From Thysanoteuthis rhombus (taxonomy: Eukaryota; Mollusca; Cephalopoda; Oegopsida; Thysanoteuthidae), in contig OY735212.1 in the NCBI GenBank assembly GCA_963457665.1, positions 59,181,228 to 59,245,227 of the forward strand: DNA of 64,000 bases, read 5' to 3'. A program made the position numbers and the translations under genes. How positions within the stretch are numbered: the first letter of the stretch is position 1; every line of letters begins with the position of its first letter. Positions 34,594 to 45,689 of this stretch are shown piece by piece. Under the pieces are notes generated by a model. That model was not told where the DNA came from and ran no database searches. It saw only the letters and a program-made list of their open reading frames with translations.

Positions 34594-37273
34594 CAGCGAC
34601 TCTCAAACAGTACACCCAGGTGCACTGGTACACCCCAAGAAGTAGCTAGGTGCACCCTATGAAGTAAATAAGCGCACCCCTAAGCAACTGAGGAGTCAAA
34701 AAATTTTACAAATGTAAAAGAGTGTGTTGCTGTTAGATATGCAATTCTCCAACTCAAAATTCACAAATTACAAATCCATACTTCAAGATATAAGCAAAAA
34801 CAACATAACTGGCAGCATGAAGTGCTTGTTTTTCTCATTTTTATAATTCACTATTTAACTTTGGGCTACTTATTTTTTTGCTTTAATTCTTTTGGGCTTA
34901 AAATATACCTCTTCATGAATTTAGGGAAACTTTATTTGAAAATGCATCTTGCACCTTTGAATCTGCCGTAGGTTATTCCTCTACCTGTCTTTAAAAGCTG
35001 TAAATTTTTGGATATGTGAGCACAATAAATTTATGATTGAAGAAAACCATTATGGATGCTCAAAAGGGACAAACACAAATGCAGATAGAAAATAGAGTTG
35101 ATTGCAATTGATTAAACATTAAAAATGATTATTCATTCAATCCAATTATTTAATACATTTTTAAAAAAGATATAATATTTATTTTTATTTTTATGTTCTT
35201 ATATCTCATGATGGTTGCAATTTCTTGGGACAGTGTAGGAAAACATAACTTTAGTCAAAAAGAGCCTCAGCTATAGCTTGGCTCAATTATGTTTGAGACA
35301 TATAAATAAGAAGTGTACCATTGATAAATGTCATTCTGAAGCTGAAGTGGATTCAATTGCAACAAATTTTCCCACAAAGAATATGAAGAATCAACCAAAT
35401 CACAAATATGACTGGAGTTATCTATGCTTTGGTTTTACTTAGATTCAAATGAATACAAGTTCCATAGTTGAGTAGAAATCAAGAGTATCAAATATCATGA
35501 CATCAAAAATATGTGGTAGTATATTCTCTGAAGAAAACTCTGACCTGACTTAAATTAGTTTATTAAGAAAAATCCCAAAGAGATGAATGGAGTCTATTTA
35601 AAATTTATTGCCTTATCAATGACTATAATTTTTATTTCCTAAATGTCTGGGTTGTCACTTGATAAGCACCATCATGAAACCAATTTCTTTTGGCAGCATG
35701 CCATGTTGGGGATGATCAATTGAAAAATTGGAGAATGGTTGATAAATGAATAAGTTACTTCTCTCACGTTTTTCTGGCAATGATTGTCAAAAAAAACTTT
35801 TTTTATTAATTGTTAGAGCATCAGACAAAGCGATGAACCTTTTCCAAATGCAGAAGAACATTTTCAGAAGAGGATCAAATTGCTTCTTATGAAATATTGG
35901 AAATGGTTGCACTAAAAATGACACCTCATATTTTAGCTGAGTTGATTATTTTATCTGCGTGCAGAAAAATAGTCAAGACAATGCTAGGAAATGAAGCAAA
36001 AGGAGAGATAAGTAAAATCCCATTGTCAAATGATATGATTCACAGGCGTATCTTGGAAATGTTAGCTGATATGTGATAATTAGCTTCAACATCTAGATTG
36101 TCTGAAGACTTAATGAATCAACAGATATTACCCTCAAAGCTTAGCTATTGGCATTCATTTTATATGGCAAAAACACTAGGAGATATAATAGAAGAAGTTT
36201 TTGATCAAGTTATCAAAATGGTAAATTTTATTAAAACCAGACCAGTAAAAACTTGTTTACTTGAGCAGCTTTGTATTAATAAAGATTCCCAAAATGAGCG
36301 TTTACTCTTAGATACTGAGGTGTGATGGTTGCCGAAAGGGAAAAGTACGCTGCCATGAACATGAACTCTCACAGGAACTGCTTCCTTTTTTTCTTTTTTT
36401 TTTGAGGGAGTAAATCAAAAACGCTTTTGTGGATTTCTACAATGTGAATTTTGGATTTCACAGTTGAAATATTTGACTGATATATTTCAGCACCTTAACA
36501 GTTTGAATAAAAGTACTCAAGCTGTTAATGAAAATATTTTCTCATCCACCAACAAAATAAAATCATTCCATAAGAAAATACAGATTTGGAAAAGAAAGGT
36601 AGAGATGGTAGTTTTGAAATGTTCCCTTTGATAGATGAAAGTCACACAAATGATATGACCCCTATCATAGTGGAATATTTGACAGCCCCAGAAGATGAAT
36701 TATGTTGTTCCTTTCTATTGCTAAAGAATGAATAATTTTTCTTGATTTGTAACCCTTTCATAGCAGTTTCAAATGATATTGATTTGACGTTAACAGAAAA
36801 AGAACAAATGGCTACAATATCTATTGATCATGAAGTGAAAATCAAATATAAGGAGTTGCCTATTGAAAAATTTGGGATTTCCATCAAAGGAGAATATTGT
36901 TCAATAACCAATAAAGCATTGACCAGTATAAAGTAATTTTCAACATCATGTGAATTAGGAATTTCTACACTTATTAACATTGAGAGCCCTAGAGGAAAAA
37001 CTATCCAATGTATTGAAGGAGAAATGAGTTTGTTTATAATATATTTACGCTGACATTGAAGAAATAGTCATAAGGATATTTTTTGCATACATTCAATCTC
37101 TATTCCACCCCCATTTTTGCACAGATTTTGATACAAAATTGTTCGTATCATAGATTAAAAAATATAGTATATAGCATCTTTTCATTATGTTTTTTCGTCT
37201 TTACTTTTTAGATGAAGTGATGTTTTACTAGTACCCTAATGCATTCCAAAGTCAAAAAGTTTGAAAATCTTTG
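34594..37273 (+). mobile_element. hAT transposon of the ZBED5/SCAND3-like group, decayed
   Basis: Ends are inverted: CAGCGACTCTCAAACAGTAC at 34594 and TTTGAAAATCTTTG ending 37273. The flanking octamers GTTTAGAG and ATTTAAAA agree at 5 of 8 positions, consistent with an aged 8-bp target duplication. Coding remnants on the plus strand include 'KIPLSNDMIHRRILEM' (36020-36065), 'FIKTRPVKTCLLEQLCINKD' with 'NERLLLDTEV' (36225-36325), 'FWISQLKYLTDIFQHLNSLN' (36445-36510), and the C-terminal dimerisation part 'CELGISTLINIESPRGKTIQ' (36950-37010). Several stops and frame changes break it. The BED zinc finger is not visible. A family A fragment is nested at 35647-35795. Confidence 0.9.
35647..35795 (-). 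repeat. Family A fragment nested in the hAT element
   Basis: 'GTCTGGGTTGTCACTTGATA', 'TTTTGGCAGCATGCCATGTT', 'GGGGATGATCAATTGAAAAA' and 'GAATAAGTTACTTCTCTC' give the outer part of a minus-strand A copy. It sits directly before the hAT coding remnant 'RASDKAMNLFQMQKNIFRRG', so it arrived after the hAT. Confidence 0.75.
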
Positions 37274-37317
37274 ATTTAAAAGTGAGATAAGAAGAAATCA
37301 AATGAAGAATTACACTA

Positions 37318-37740
37318 CGTTGGGAAGCTTTCTGTAGAGGAACCTCAACCTTCAAGAACAAGAAAATTCCATAAGTCCTCAAAAGAAGGGTATACAACCG
37401 ATACATTTTTCTGATTGTCACCTATGAAGCTGGAAAATAGAACCTAACCAAAAGATTGACCAGCAAACTGAGAACCATGTAACATGCACATGAAACATGC
37501 TCAACATCACATTGAAAGATTACAAAACGGCACAATATATTAGGGAGAAACAGAATTCCGAGGTATCACAGAATCCATTAGAAAACGCTAATGGCAACGG
37601 GTTGGTCATGCTGCAAAAATGTTAGACAACTGTTGGACATCATGGCTAATAATGGAGGGGTCTAGAGAAACTTGGGGATTCTTGGGGAATGTCTCGGTCA
37701 AATGACGGATGCTAAAAGTCTGATGAGAATGGTGATGAGA
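37318..37740 (+). mobile_element. RTE-type LINE, 3' fragment
   Basis: Starts shortly after the hAT end with 'GGGAAGCTTTCTGTAGAGGA', contains decayed 'HKTAQYI', 'LMATGWSCCKNV'-equivalent C-terminal sequence, and ends in a short GATGAGAATGGTGATGAG tail. About 60 bases of the 3' region are deleted relative to other copies. Confidence 0.8.
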
Positions 37741-37796
37741 TTACACAACAATCTAAGTTTGTAATGATGAACAGGAGTTTTGGTCCAAATTATTGC

Positions 37797-38240
37797 GGGA
37801 AGTTTCTTTAGGTCATCAAAAACTGTCAACATAGGTTTCTTCAGTTTTCAAGTTAGTCTGTCTGCTACACCTGCTGGCTAACTATGTATGTATCACATGT
37901 ACAGGCTGCACCAATAGAGCTAGACGGCTAAAATTTTCAACTTTTACTCCTAATTAGATTGACAAAAATGTTCTTTGTCCCTGCAACATGTTTTCAGTCA
38001 TTTGGTCAATTTGCAATGTAAGTTCATGCAAGATAGATCCCTTATTTTATGCCAAGCAGCATTTACACTTGCTTTTTGAAAACTCTTTCAGTGATCACTA
38101 CCCAACCAAAAGCAAGAGAAGTAACTTATACCTTGTTCATCTCTTTTTCCAATTTTTTAATTGATCACCTTAACATAGAAAACTGCCAAAAGATGTTGGT
38201 TACATGATGGCTTATATTGAATGACTAACCAGACCTGTTT
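37797..38240 (+). repeat. Family A repeat, plus strand
   Basis: ATCAAAAACTGTCAACATAG at the left and GAATGACTAACCAGACCTGT at the right. Internal order is normal; the core GGGG run is reduced. Confidence 0.88.
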
Positions 38241-38313
38241 TTTTTTAATCTTGGGATTAAAAATTTTGAATCTAGAATTTTTTAGTTGATTCTTCTTTCA
38301 TATTTGATAATTA

Positions 38314-38782
38314 GGGCATCTGATGGGTGGCAAATGAGACACATGCCCCCTTCCTGGATCAGGCATGAGGATGAGGGGGTTTGGAAGTTGGAACCATATA
38401 GTCTATAATGGATAATAGGGATAATTGTGCAGTAAAATTGTTTGATGTAACCCCTACTTGATGTGTGCGCATAAAAAGACAATTACTATTTGTTGGTGCT
38501 CGCTCCATCATGTCATCCTGTGGTCAGGTCATGCATATCAGTCAACAGTCAAGAGCACCATCTGATGCCTGGATCATGCAGTGGGTTATACTTGCTAACA
38601 ATAAAAATGGTTGGAAGTGCACCTTCCTCACTGGTGGAATGTCTATCTTGCAACAGGGTTGCCACTAAGACATAACCCCTTTTTTGCCTCCCCCTCCCCT
38701 AAAGATATGATTTTGTCCCCACCCATCCTCAGAAATATATGCTTTTGCCCCCTTTCCCCAATAAAAGTGGTAACAGATGCCC
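38314..38782. repeat. Family E element with GGGCATCTG inverted ends
   Basis: GGGCATCTG at 38314 and its exact reverse complement CAGATGCCC ending 38782. The interior has 'CCCCCTTCCTGGATCAGGCA', a GC-richer body and a C-rich 'GCCTCCCCCTCCCC' part. A second copy with similar ends is at 42972-43228. No protein is encoded; frames at 38282-38675 are by-products. Confidence 0.6.
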
Positions 38783-39560
38783 ACATCTAAGAACATCAAG
38801 TTCTACTGTCTTTATAACACTGTGGTTTTGAATCTTTGAAAACTAAAGGACCCTTCCTGTAGAGGAAATAAGCTGGCATTTTTTTAGCATTTATTCGTTA
38901 GACTAATCAATGAACTACAATAAAAAGCAATTTTTGATATTAAAAAATCATATTTATTTAAAATGGATTACGTTTATTCGCATTTTGATATCTTATCTAT
39001 GATAATAATTTTTTTTGAAAGCTACTTGATGAATGATATTTCTCAGCCAGAACATTTGTAAAAAAACAAGGTTTTCAGAGGGAACACTGCTGTGGACCCT
39101 CAAGCATTACTGAACAGAGTCTCGGATCCTCATTTCAAAACCACTGTCATAACACATTATAACAAAGACTTGATCAGAATATCACAACTTTCAAAAGTTA
39201 AAATCTCAATTGTGCAATCCGAGGAGCTCATTATGTTCTCAATAAGTAAAAATTCACAATGGCAAATAATTTATATAATCAGTTCTCGACAGTTTTCTGT
39301 ATCTTATACCAAATATTTATTTGCATAAAGTATGAAAGCAAGACAAATAGTTATGCTAAATTTGACAGTCTACTTCATGTATTACCATCTATTCTCTTTA
39401 TGGCTGTGCTACTATATAAAGTCCTCTGTCATAGATTGTACATGTTACAATATGTGTTATATTTGGGGGAAAAGAGATATTCTGTGACAGCTAACCATTA
39501 TCAGAAATTATTCTTTCACAGATTTTAACACACAAACACATACTCAATGATACTCACACA
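38783..39560. other. Spacer, nothing recognised
   Basis: AT-rich. Frames at 39092-39328 and 39259-39528 overlap in different frames and show no motifs or splice structure that I can support. Confidence 0.4.
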
Positions 39561-39564
39561 CTTT

Positions 39565-39566
<2 letters not shown>

Positions 39567-39603
<37 letters not shown>

Positions 39604-39915
39604 ACATACATTTGTGTGTTGTCGAATCACTGTAGCCCCACAAATGGTCTGACCAACCAGCCAAGAGGGGCTACAGATTCTTCTCTCTTTGACTGTCTCT
39701 GTGCCTACGTATTTTTCTGTGTGATTATATGTATGTATGTGTGTGTGTGTGTGTGTGTGTGTTCCTCCATGTTTTCTTGGCTTCATTGTAGGGGATACAA
39801 CTTTAAAATTCTGCATGAGTATACCACTAAAGTGTTTTTTGGGGGTCTCTACGGTCATTTTGAACCAACAATATCTATATCTTATGCTGATATTTTTTAG
39901 ATAATTCTAGATAAA
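39567..39915 (+). repeat. (CA)n followed by family B repeat, copy 7
   Basis: CA run at 39567-39606, then GAATCACTGTAGCCCCACAA at 39625, 'CCAACCAGCCAAGAGGGGCT', an internal (TG)n at 39733-39765, 'GGGGGTCTCTACGGTCATTT' and the TTTTTTAGATAATTCTAGAT module. The right inverted end is missing. The two overlapping reading frames here are repeat artefacts. Confidence 0.85.
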
Positions 39916-40419
39916 AAAATAGTAGTTTGATGGAAAGGAAAAATTGCAATAAAGCACTATTGCTTGATTGATGAAAAACAACCCCAAAGGTAGAATGATT
40001 ATTTATGCAATTCATGGATTAACAAATATATCCTTATTATTGTAGAATGGAGGTCCAGTGGTCATGTTTGAGTAGCCCCTCTTCCCTGAGCTACACCTTT
40101 TGGGATAACTAATTGTTGTTACCACAATACCTACAAAAATATTTGGTATAAGGTACATACGACTCAATATGAAAATACTTCATGAGTTACGATCATTTTT
40201 TATCAAGGCTAACTTTATCCTTAAAATGACAAATTGATAATTGGTGTTTTTATTCAGTAATTTTGTTTTACTTATTTTTCAATCATGTTTTATATGTGAA
40301 CTTATTTAGGTTCAATGGAATGTTGTAAGGGATGAGCCACTTGCTTTATTATTATTACTAAGACAAGCATTTAAAGGGAAATAGCTCTTTCTGAAATAGT
40401 TCTATAGTGAACACGGCAA
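39916..40419. other. Spacer, nothing recognised
   Basis: AT-rich sequence with no recognised features. Confidence 0.4.
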
Positions 40420-40897
40420 CCCTTCAGTAGAGCAAGAACAAGAAAATTTCATTAGTCCTAAAAAGAAGTGTGTACAGCCTATGCGTCTTTTGATAATCAC
40501 ATATGGAACTAAAACATCGAACTTGACCAAAAGATCACCCTTCAAACTGAGAACTATGTAATGTGCTCATGAAAGAAACATGCTCGACATCACATGGAGA
40601 GATCACAAGACGGCACAATATATCAGGGAAAAAGCATGAGTCCGAGACATCATAGAATCCATTAAGAAACTCAAATGGCAATAAGCTGGTCATGTTGCAA
40701 GACTGGCAGACAATAGATGGACATCACGGCTCACAATATGGATCCCCAGAGATCAAATGCGGAACCGAGGCCAACAGAATATAAGATGATGAGACGAACT
40801 GGACAGGTTCAGAAAATATTGGCTTCTCAAGGCTGATGATAGAGATGTATGGCGGATCCTGGGGAAGGCTTACATCCAACTATGGACGATAAAAGAC

Positions 40898-40949
<52 letters not shown>

Positions 40950-40966
40950 GGTGGTGGTGGTGTTGG

Positions 40967-41002
<36 letters not shown>
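40420..41002 (+). mobile_element. RTE-type LINE, 3' fragment with (GAT)n(GGT)n(GAT)n tail
   Basis: A fairly long C-terminal fragment, decayed in frame, with DNA for 'RDHKTAQYIREK', 'LKWQ.AGHVARLADN.WTSR', 'MWIPRDQMRN'. The tail from 40899 is GAT repeats, then about ten GGT repeats at 40935-40965, then GAT repeats to 41002. Confidence 0.88.
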
Positions 41003-41504
41003 GACATAAACTATACATAAGACAGGTATATTCTCTTAATGTTGTAGTTGGGAGTTATTAGAAGAAGACAGTGATAATCAATTTTTCCCCACTGGGATGA
41101 CGCTCACAAAATCTGTTGGATGGAGAGACAAAATAATGAATCAGACGATACATAAAAATATTTATATTCAGCTTAAGACACTTATTTAAAGGGCTGAATA
41201 AATTCAAAATGGTTTTCTTTCATAACTCCAAAAGAAATAGTTTGAAGGAAAAAACTTTTATTTCTCTATTCTTGAATATCACTGAATTGAATGACTTTGC
41301 CATTATGATAAAATATTATGAGTATACATCAGTTTATCTTGTCAAATACTGATTTTCTGTCACAAGCTTTGATTGGTGTCTTCTCTAATCCTCATGAGAC
41401 AACATGATAATCAACTTAGTGCAAGAATTAGTAATAAATTTTCAGTGTTCTCTGAAAATACTTGGTGAAGGATATCTAAAATAGAGCGATGAAATACTTC
41501 AAAG
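41003..41504. other. Spacer, nothing recognised
   Basis: AT-rich sequence with no recognised features. Confidence 0.4.
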
Positions 41505-41546
41505 ATGATGATAATAATAATGATAATAATAATAATAATAATAATG

Positions 41547-41610
<64 letters not shown>

Positions 41611-41639
41611 TAATAATAATAATAATGATAATAATAAAT
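41505..41639. repeat. (AAT)n microsatellite with GAT interruptions
   Basis: About 135 bases of AAT repeat with scattered GAT units. Leucine- and tyrosine-rich minus frames through it are artefacts. Confidence 0.95.
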
Positions 41640-41824
41640 GTTTTTGCATGAATTGATTGATAATTTCAGCAAATACACAGGGTAGTGTTGAAGTCCTTCT
41701 GCACACTCAAACATTAATGCGATCAGACGTACAAATGTAAAAAACATACAGTTAAATAAAAGCCCAACCTTCACAGATTTTCAAGTAATTGTTTCATTGA
41801 TAACACACTAATTACTTGTATTTG

Positions 41825-42125
41825 TTTTGAATGAACGACAGTGGATAGATGATGACTTCCAAGACGAGTGGATCAGTAGAGGCAGACCAACTGCTTGGCC
41901 ACCCCATTTGCCTGATCTAAGCCCACTGGATCTCCCCCTCATGGGGTTGAGTCAAAACACTTGTCTATTCATCAAAACCAAATTCTCTCAATGAATTCAA
42001 AGCAAGGATCACAAATGCAATTCAACCAATCACAAAGCGGCAGCTGAGTAATGTTTTCCTGTGGTTCAAAAATCAGCTTGATGGTTACATCATGAATAAT
42101 GGCGGTTATGTTGAAGATTGAGTTT
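41825..42125 (+). pseudogene. IS630/Tc1/mariner superfamily transposase, C-terminal remnant
   Basis: Translates to 'QWIDDDFQDEWISRGRPTAW' then 'PPHLPDLSPLDLPLMG' (family: W.GR.GP..WP.RSPDL.PLDFFLWG), followed after a frame change by residues matching 'NEFKARITNAIQPITKRQLS' and a C-terminus 'QLDGYIMNNGGYVED' with a stop. This is the last third of a DDE/D transposase of the type widespread in arthropods; no terminal repeats or upstream domain were found. It is distinct from the cecropia-type mariners. Confidence 0.8.
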
Positions 42126-42419
42126 TCCTATGATGTTAACTATGTAATTGTATTATTTGTACATGTTGAGTTATACATCTTTTAGACAGCATAAAGACTA
42201 TAGGACCAGCCTGAATAGAAAGTCATCAAAATATAAATCATCCTGTATACACCGATATACATACATGGTTGCTGATATATTAGTATCAGTATTAGTATAT
42301 ATTAATATCATGAACATGTGATAGTGTATCGATGTCCATAGCTCAATACATAGTTATTAGCTGAATTTTCCTCTGAAATTATCCTTGTATAATGTTTTTT
42401 CTAAGCCAAAGTGGGAAAT
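42126..42419. other. Spacer after transposase remnant
   Basis: Probably includes the 3' non-coding part of the transposon upstream; a short TATCAGTATTAGTATATATT stretch is seen. Nothing else recognised. Confidence 0.35.
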
Positions 42420-42902
42420 TAAGTTATGTCAGAAACCGTCAACCAAAACTGTCACCAAAACTGTCAACATAGATTTCTTCAGTTTTTAGGCTGCTCTAGC
42501 TGGTTGGCTACATGTGTATCACATGTACAGGCCATATCAGTGGAGCTAAGGGGGCTGAAAATTTAAACTTTACACCTTATTATGTCCATAAATATATCTT
42601 ACCTTTGTTTTTGTTTTTTTGATTCTCCCCTCCCCCTACATAGGGTTGTAGAATGGAGTGTCGATTTTCAAGATAAGTTTATGCTAAATTGATCCCTTAA
42701 TTTGTGCCCAGCAGTACTCACGCTTGTTTTCTTTCAAATTCAGACTTTCTTAATGATCACTGCCCAAGAATATGCCTGAAAATTAACTTATCCATTGATA
42801 ACCCCTTTTTCAAATTTTTCTATTGATCACCCCTAACATGGCATGCAGCCAATAGACATGGGCTATGGGACAGCTTCTATCAAGTGACTAACCAGACCCA
42901 TT
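42420..42902 (+). repeat. Family A repeat, plus strand, full length
   Basis: CAGAAACCGTCAACCAAAAC with two further ACTGTCA repeats at the left, 'TCACATGTACAGGCCATATC', a C-rich core, 'CACCCCTAACATGGCATGCA', and right end GTGACTAACCAGACCCATTT. Both ends are clear. Confidence 0.9.
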
Positions 42903-42971
42903 TCTTGTATAAACTATTACTTTTTCTTTATCATTTAGCTACAGAACTATTGATATATAAGTATATACACA

Positions 42972-43228
42972 CGGGTGTCTTCTGGTGAGTGCAAACAGAG
43001 CATTTGCTCTCTCCTGGATCTGGCCTTTACACTAAGGTCGAGTGAGTTGGAAAGTATTTAGGGGTCACTATGGATAGTGAGAGCTTAGGACAGCACAGTT
43101 CAGGCAATCTCTAATCTTTCACCTGACAACAAACATCCAGAAATCTTTTAGAGACTCCCTTTCTCCAAATATAAACCCCCATATATATCATTTTGCCATT
43201 CTCTGGAGAAGTGTCAGTGGATGCCCAT
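42972..43228. repeat. Family E element, shorter copy
   Basis: GGGTGTCTTCTGGTGAGTGC at the left and CAGTGGATGCCCA at the right, with 'CTCTCTCCTGGATCTGGCC' inside, parallel to 38314-38782 but ~210 bases shorter. Confidence 0.5.
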
Positions 43229-43737
43229 TTATATACACTGATATGAATCAGTGCCCAAAAGCTTTCTCCTTCATGTAAATAAACTTTGAATCAATGGGAA
43301 CTATTCCTGAAAATCATTCCTCCATCGTCCAGTTCAAAAAACGAGTTGTCATTTATGATCTTTCTCTCTATGGTGGATCTTTGTTACCATAATACTATTT
43401 CATATGCAATACTGAATATGAAATTTCATGTCATGACAAATGCAGTAAAATGGCTTTTTCATTGTCAAAAAACCACTGCAAGAAAAAGTTATACAAAATT
43501 CAAATATCAATTGTGAAGCATATTCATTCAGACTCAGAAGTAAAATATATACAATGGTTATTTTTCTTTGATGTTCAATAGATTCTAGCTGTTGTATTTA
43601 GTTGTATTCATGATTTTAGATGTTGTATTTAGATTCTCCATAATTGACATCAAATCTTTGTAGATTTCTATCAGATTATAGTTCTATCTGGTTGGTGGAT
43701 GAAGATTTCTATTTAATTTTGACCAACAACAATCATA
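43229..43737. other. Spacer, nothing recognised
   Basis: A 76-codon plus frame at 43286-43516 shows no motif or splice support. Confidence 0.4.
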
Positions 43738-44235
43738 ACTATCATTCCAAGGGAAATTATGAATCACCACCATCCATATATGCTGCTTTTTACCTTGTTA
43801 AATAAGCAATGGTGGTGGTGAAATTAAATATAAATGGATAAACTAAAACAGGTCTAGTTAGTCACTCAATAGGGAGCATAATTTTTAAAAATTGTAAAAA
43901 AAATGTATGAGTTACTTTTCCTTGCTTTTTTTGGGCTGTGATCACTAAAAAGCAAAATTTTCCCTAGAACAAACTAAGGGACCAATTTAGCATAAACTTT
44001 CATTTTAAGTTGACCCCCCCAAAAAAACTTCTTTAGGGGGTTGCATAATCAAAAAAAAGAAAAAAAACATTTCCTATACTTTTTGGTAGAGATGTGTGCA
44101 AAATTTCAAATTTTTACTTTGGATGGTTAGAGCTGTGTGGTCTAGGTTAGATAGATACGTATATACATATATGTCAGAACGCATGAATATTGAATCACAG
44201 TGTTCAAACCTGTCTGCTGTGGGTAGCAGTGATTA
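43738..44235 (-). repeat. Mosaic of family D and family A
   Basis: Left part is family D ('CCAAGGGAAATTATGAATCA', 'TGCTGCTTTTTACCTTG'). At 43853 it switches to the family A outer end ('CAGGTCTAGTTAGTCACTCA'), runs through the shared core ('GCATAAACTTTCATTTTAAG'), and then leaves as family D ('GTGTGCAAAATTTCAAATTT' to 'ACCTGTCTGCTGTGGGTAGC'). Confidence 0.75.
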
Positions 44236-44936
44236 ATACTTGAAATTATTTCTTTTTGTCGGCTGCAAGTTTGTAATGTGAACATGATTTCAACAAAACG
44301 CTTGACTAATTGACAGTGACATAACTAGGTTAGGGTGGACAGGGCACATACACTGGGCACCACCTGAAGTGGCTGCCACTGAGGGGTCTCTATCAAAGTT
44401 AGCCAAGTCATTTTCAGATGATAAAAAGAGAATACCATTGGAATTTTAAACTTTTTTTTATAATACTACCATTGATGTTTTTAATTTTTATGATCATTTC
44501 ATATTTTAACTCTTTGGGTGCATGACTTTTCCCACCCAGTCTCTCATGTACCCCCACTTTGTATATCTTTTTTAGGCCATGGCCAGGTTTCTAAATGTAA
44601 CTGTGAAGCCAAACACTACCTGAAAACAGGAATTCAAAAATTTGATACTTATGTTACAATGTGCATCATTGTGTTGCATAATATCATTGCGACAAAGAGT
44701 AGAAAGAGAGAGTAAAAGGAAAGAGAGAAAAAGAATAAGAGATAAAAGAATGATGGCAGGTAGCAGAAAAGCCGGGAGCCAAATGCAGTTTGTCATTTAA
44801 AGTTAAATCAGACAGTTAAAACTGTCATTAAAAATTGGCTATATCTTAAGATATTTTGGATGATTAGTTTCAATGCACGTGCGGGCTAGGGTGATTTATT
44901 TATGCGAAGTATAGATATCATTTCATTTTTATGTTT
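44236..44936. other. Spacer, nothing recognised
   Basis: Frames at 44518-44796 on both strands are short and unsupported. Confidence 0.4.
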
Positions 44937-45251
44937 TCATTGGTGTCTACTTTTCACCACGTGTGAAATATCCAATGTTATTTTGAATTTATCAATTTTG
45001 ACTCTGCTGAAAAACTCTTCCACAGATATTGATAGACGCCTTTTGATTATATCCAGATTTATGTTATCTTGCTTTCTTTCTAAAAGAATTTTGGAAACAG
45101 ACATATTTAGATTTAGAAAAAACCTCAGCTCTTCTGCACTGGATTTGATCTTCAGAGAATTGAAATTTGATGTTCTTATTAGATATTTCTGGATTTCCAA
45201 GATGTTTTTAGGACAATTGAACTCTTCCTTGTTTTGACGGTTTTTAACCAA
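44937..45251 (-). CDS. Unrecognised 104-residue open frame
   Basis: ATG at 45251 to a stop at 44937. The protein is charged and helical looking: 'NCPKNILEIQKYLIRTSNFN', 'SAEELRFFLNLNMSVSKILL', 'LDIIKRRLSISVEEFFSRVK', 'FKITLDISHVVKSRHQ'. The upstream frame also stays open in part ('KKFVEWIGHNVWL' in a neighbouring frame). Composition is more protein-like than the usual noise here, but the opposite strand is open for 111 codons over the same bases, which lowers confidence. It could be a relic of an unknown transposon or a host exon. No family recognised. Confidence 0.3.
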   Translation of the reverse strand: MVKNRQNKEEFNCPKNILEIQKYLIRTSNFNSLKIKSSAEELRFFLNLNMSVSKILLERKQDNINLDIIKRRLSISVEEFFSRVKIDKFKITLDISHVVKSRHQ

Positions 45252-45689
45252 ACATTATGACCAATCCACTCTACAAACTTCTTTTTAACGTGTAATTTTT
45301 TTGGTGTGCCTCAAAGTGACTGCTACACTAGATGAAAAAATTATGTTCTGTTAATATAAAAACAACATTCAAACTGTTTGTCAGCCATTACCAATTCTCT
45401 CCTGGTGGTCCCTTTTGTCATATGAATTTAAACAGAAAAAGAAATGATTAAAATTTGGTCAGTTATTACAATTTGCTTAAAAGTAATCATTTTAGAAAAG
45501 AAATGATCGAATCATTCAAAGAGTTTTTTGGACGATTCAAATCTTCTTTGTTGTTTGCGCTGTTAACACAATGTTTCGGCTACGGTTTTCTCCAAGTGTA
45601 CTATCCTAATGTGATTGTGGTAAACAGAATCTTTCCAATGGTAGTAGTGCTGAGTTGGATTAGGTGGTGTTTTTTTCTTTTTTCTTTCC

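Noticed and set aside
41476-41774. Leucine- or tyrosine-rich minus frames
   Set aside because: AAT microsatellite translated in two frames.
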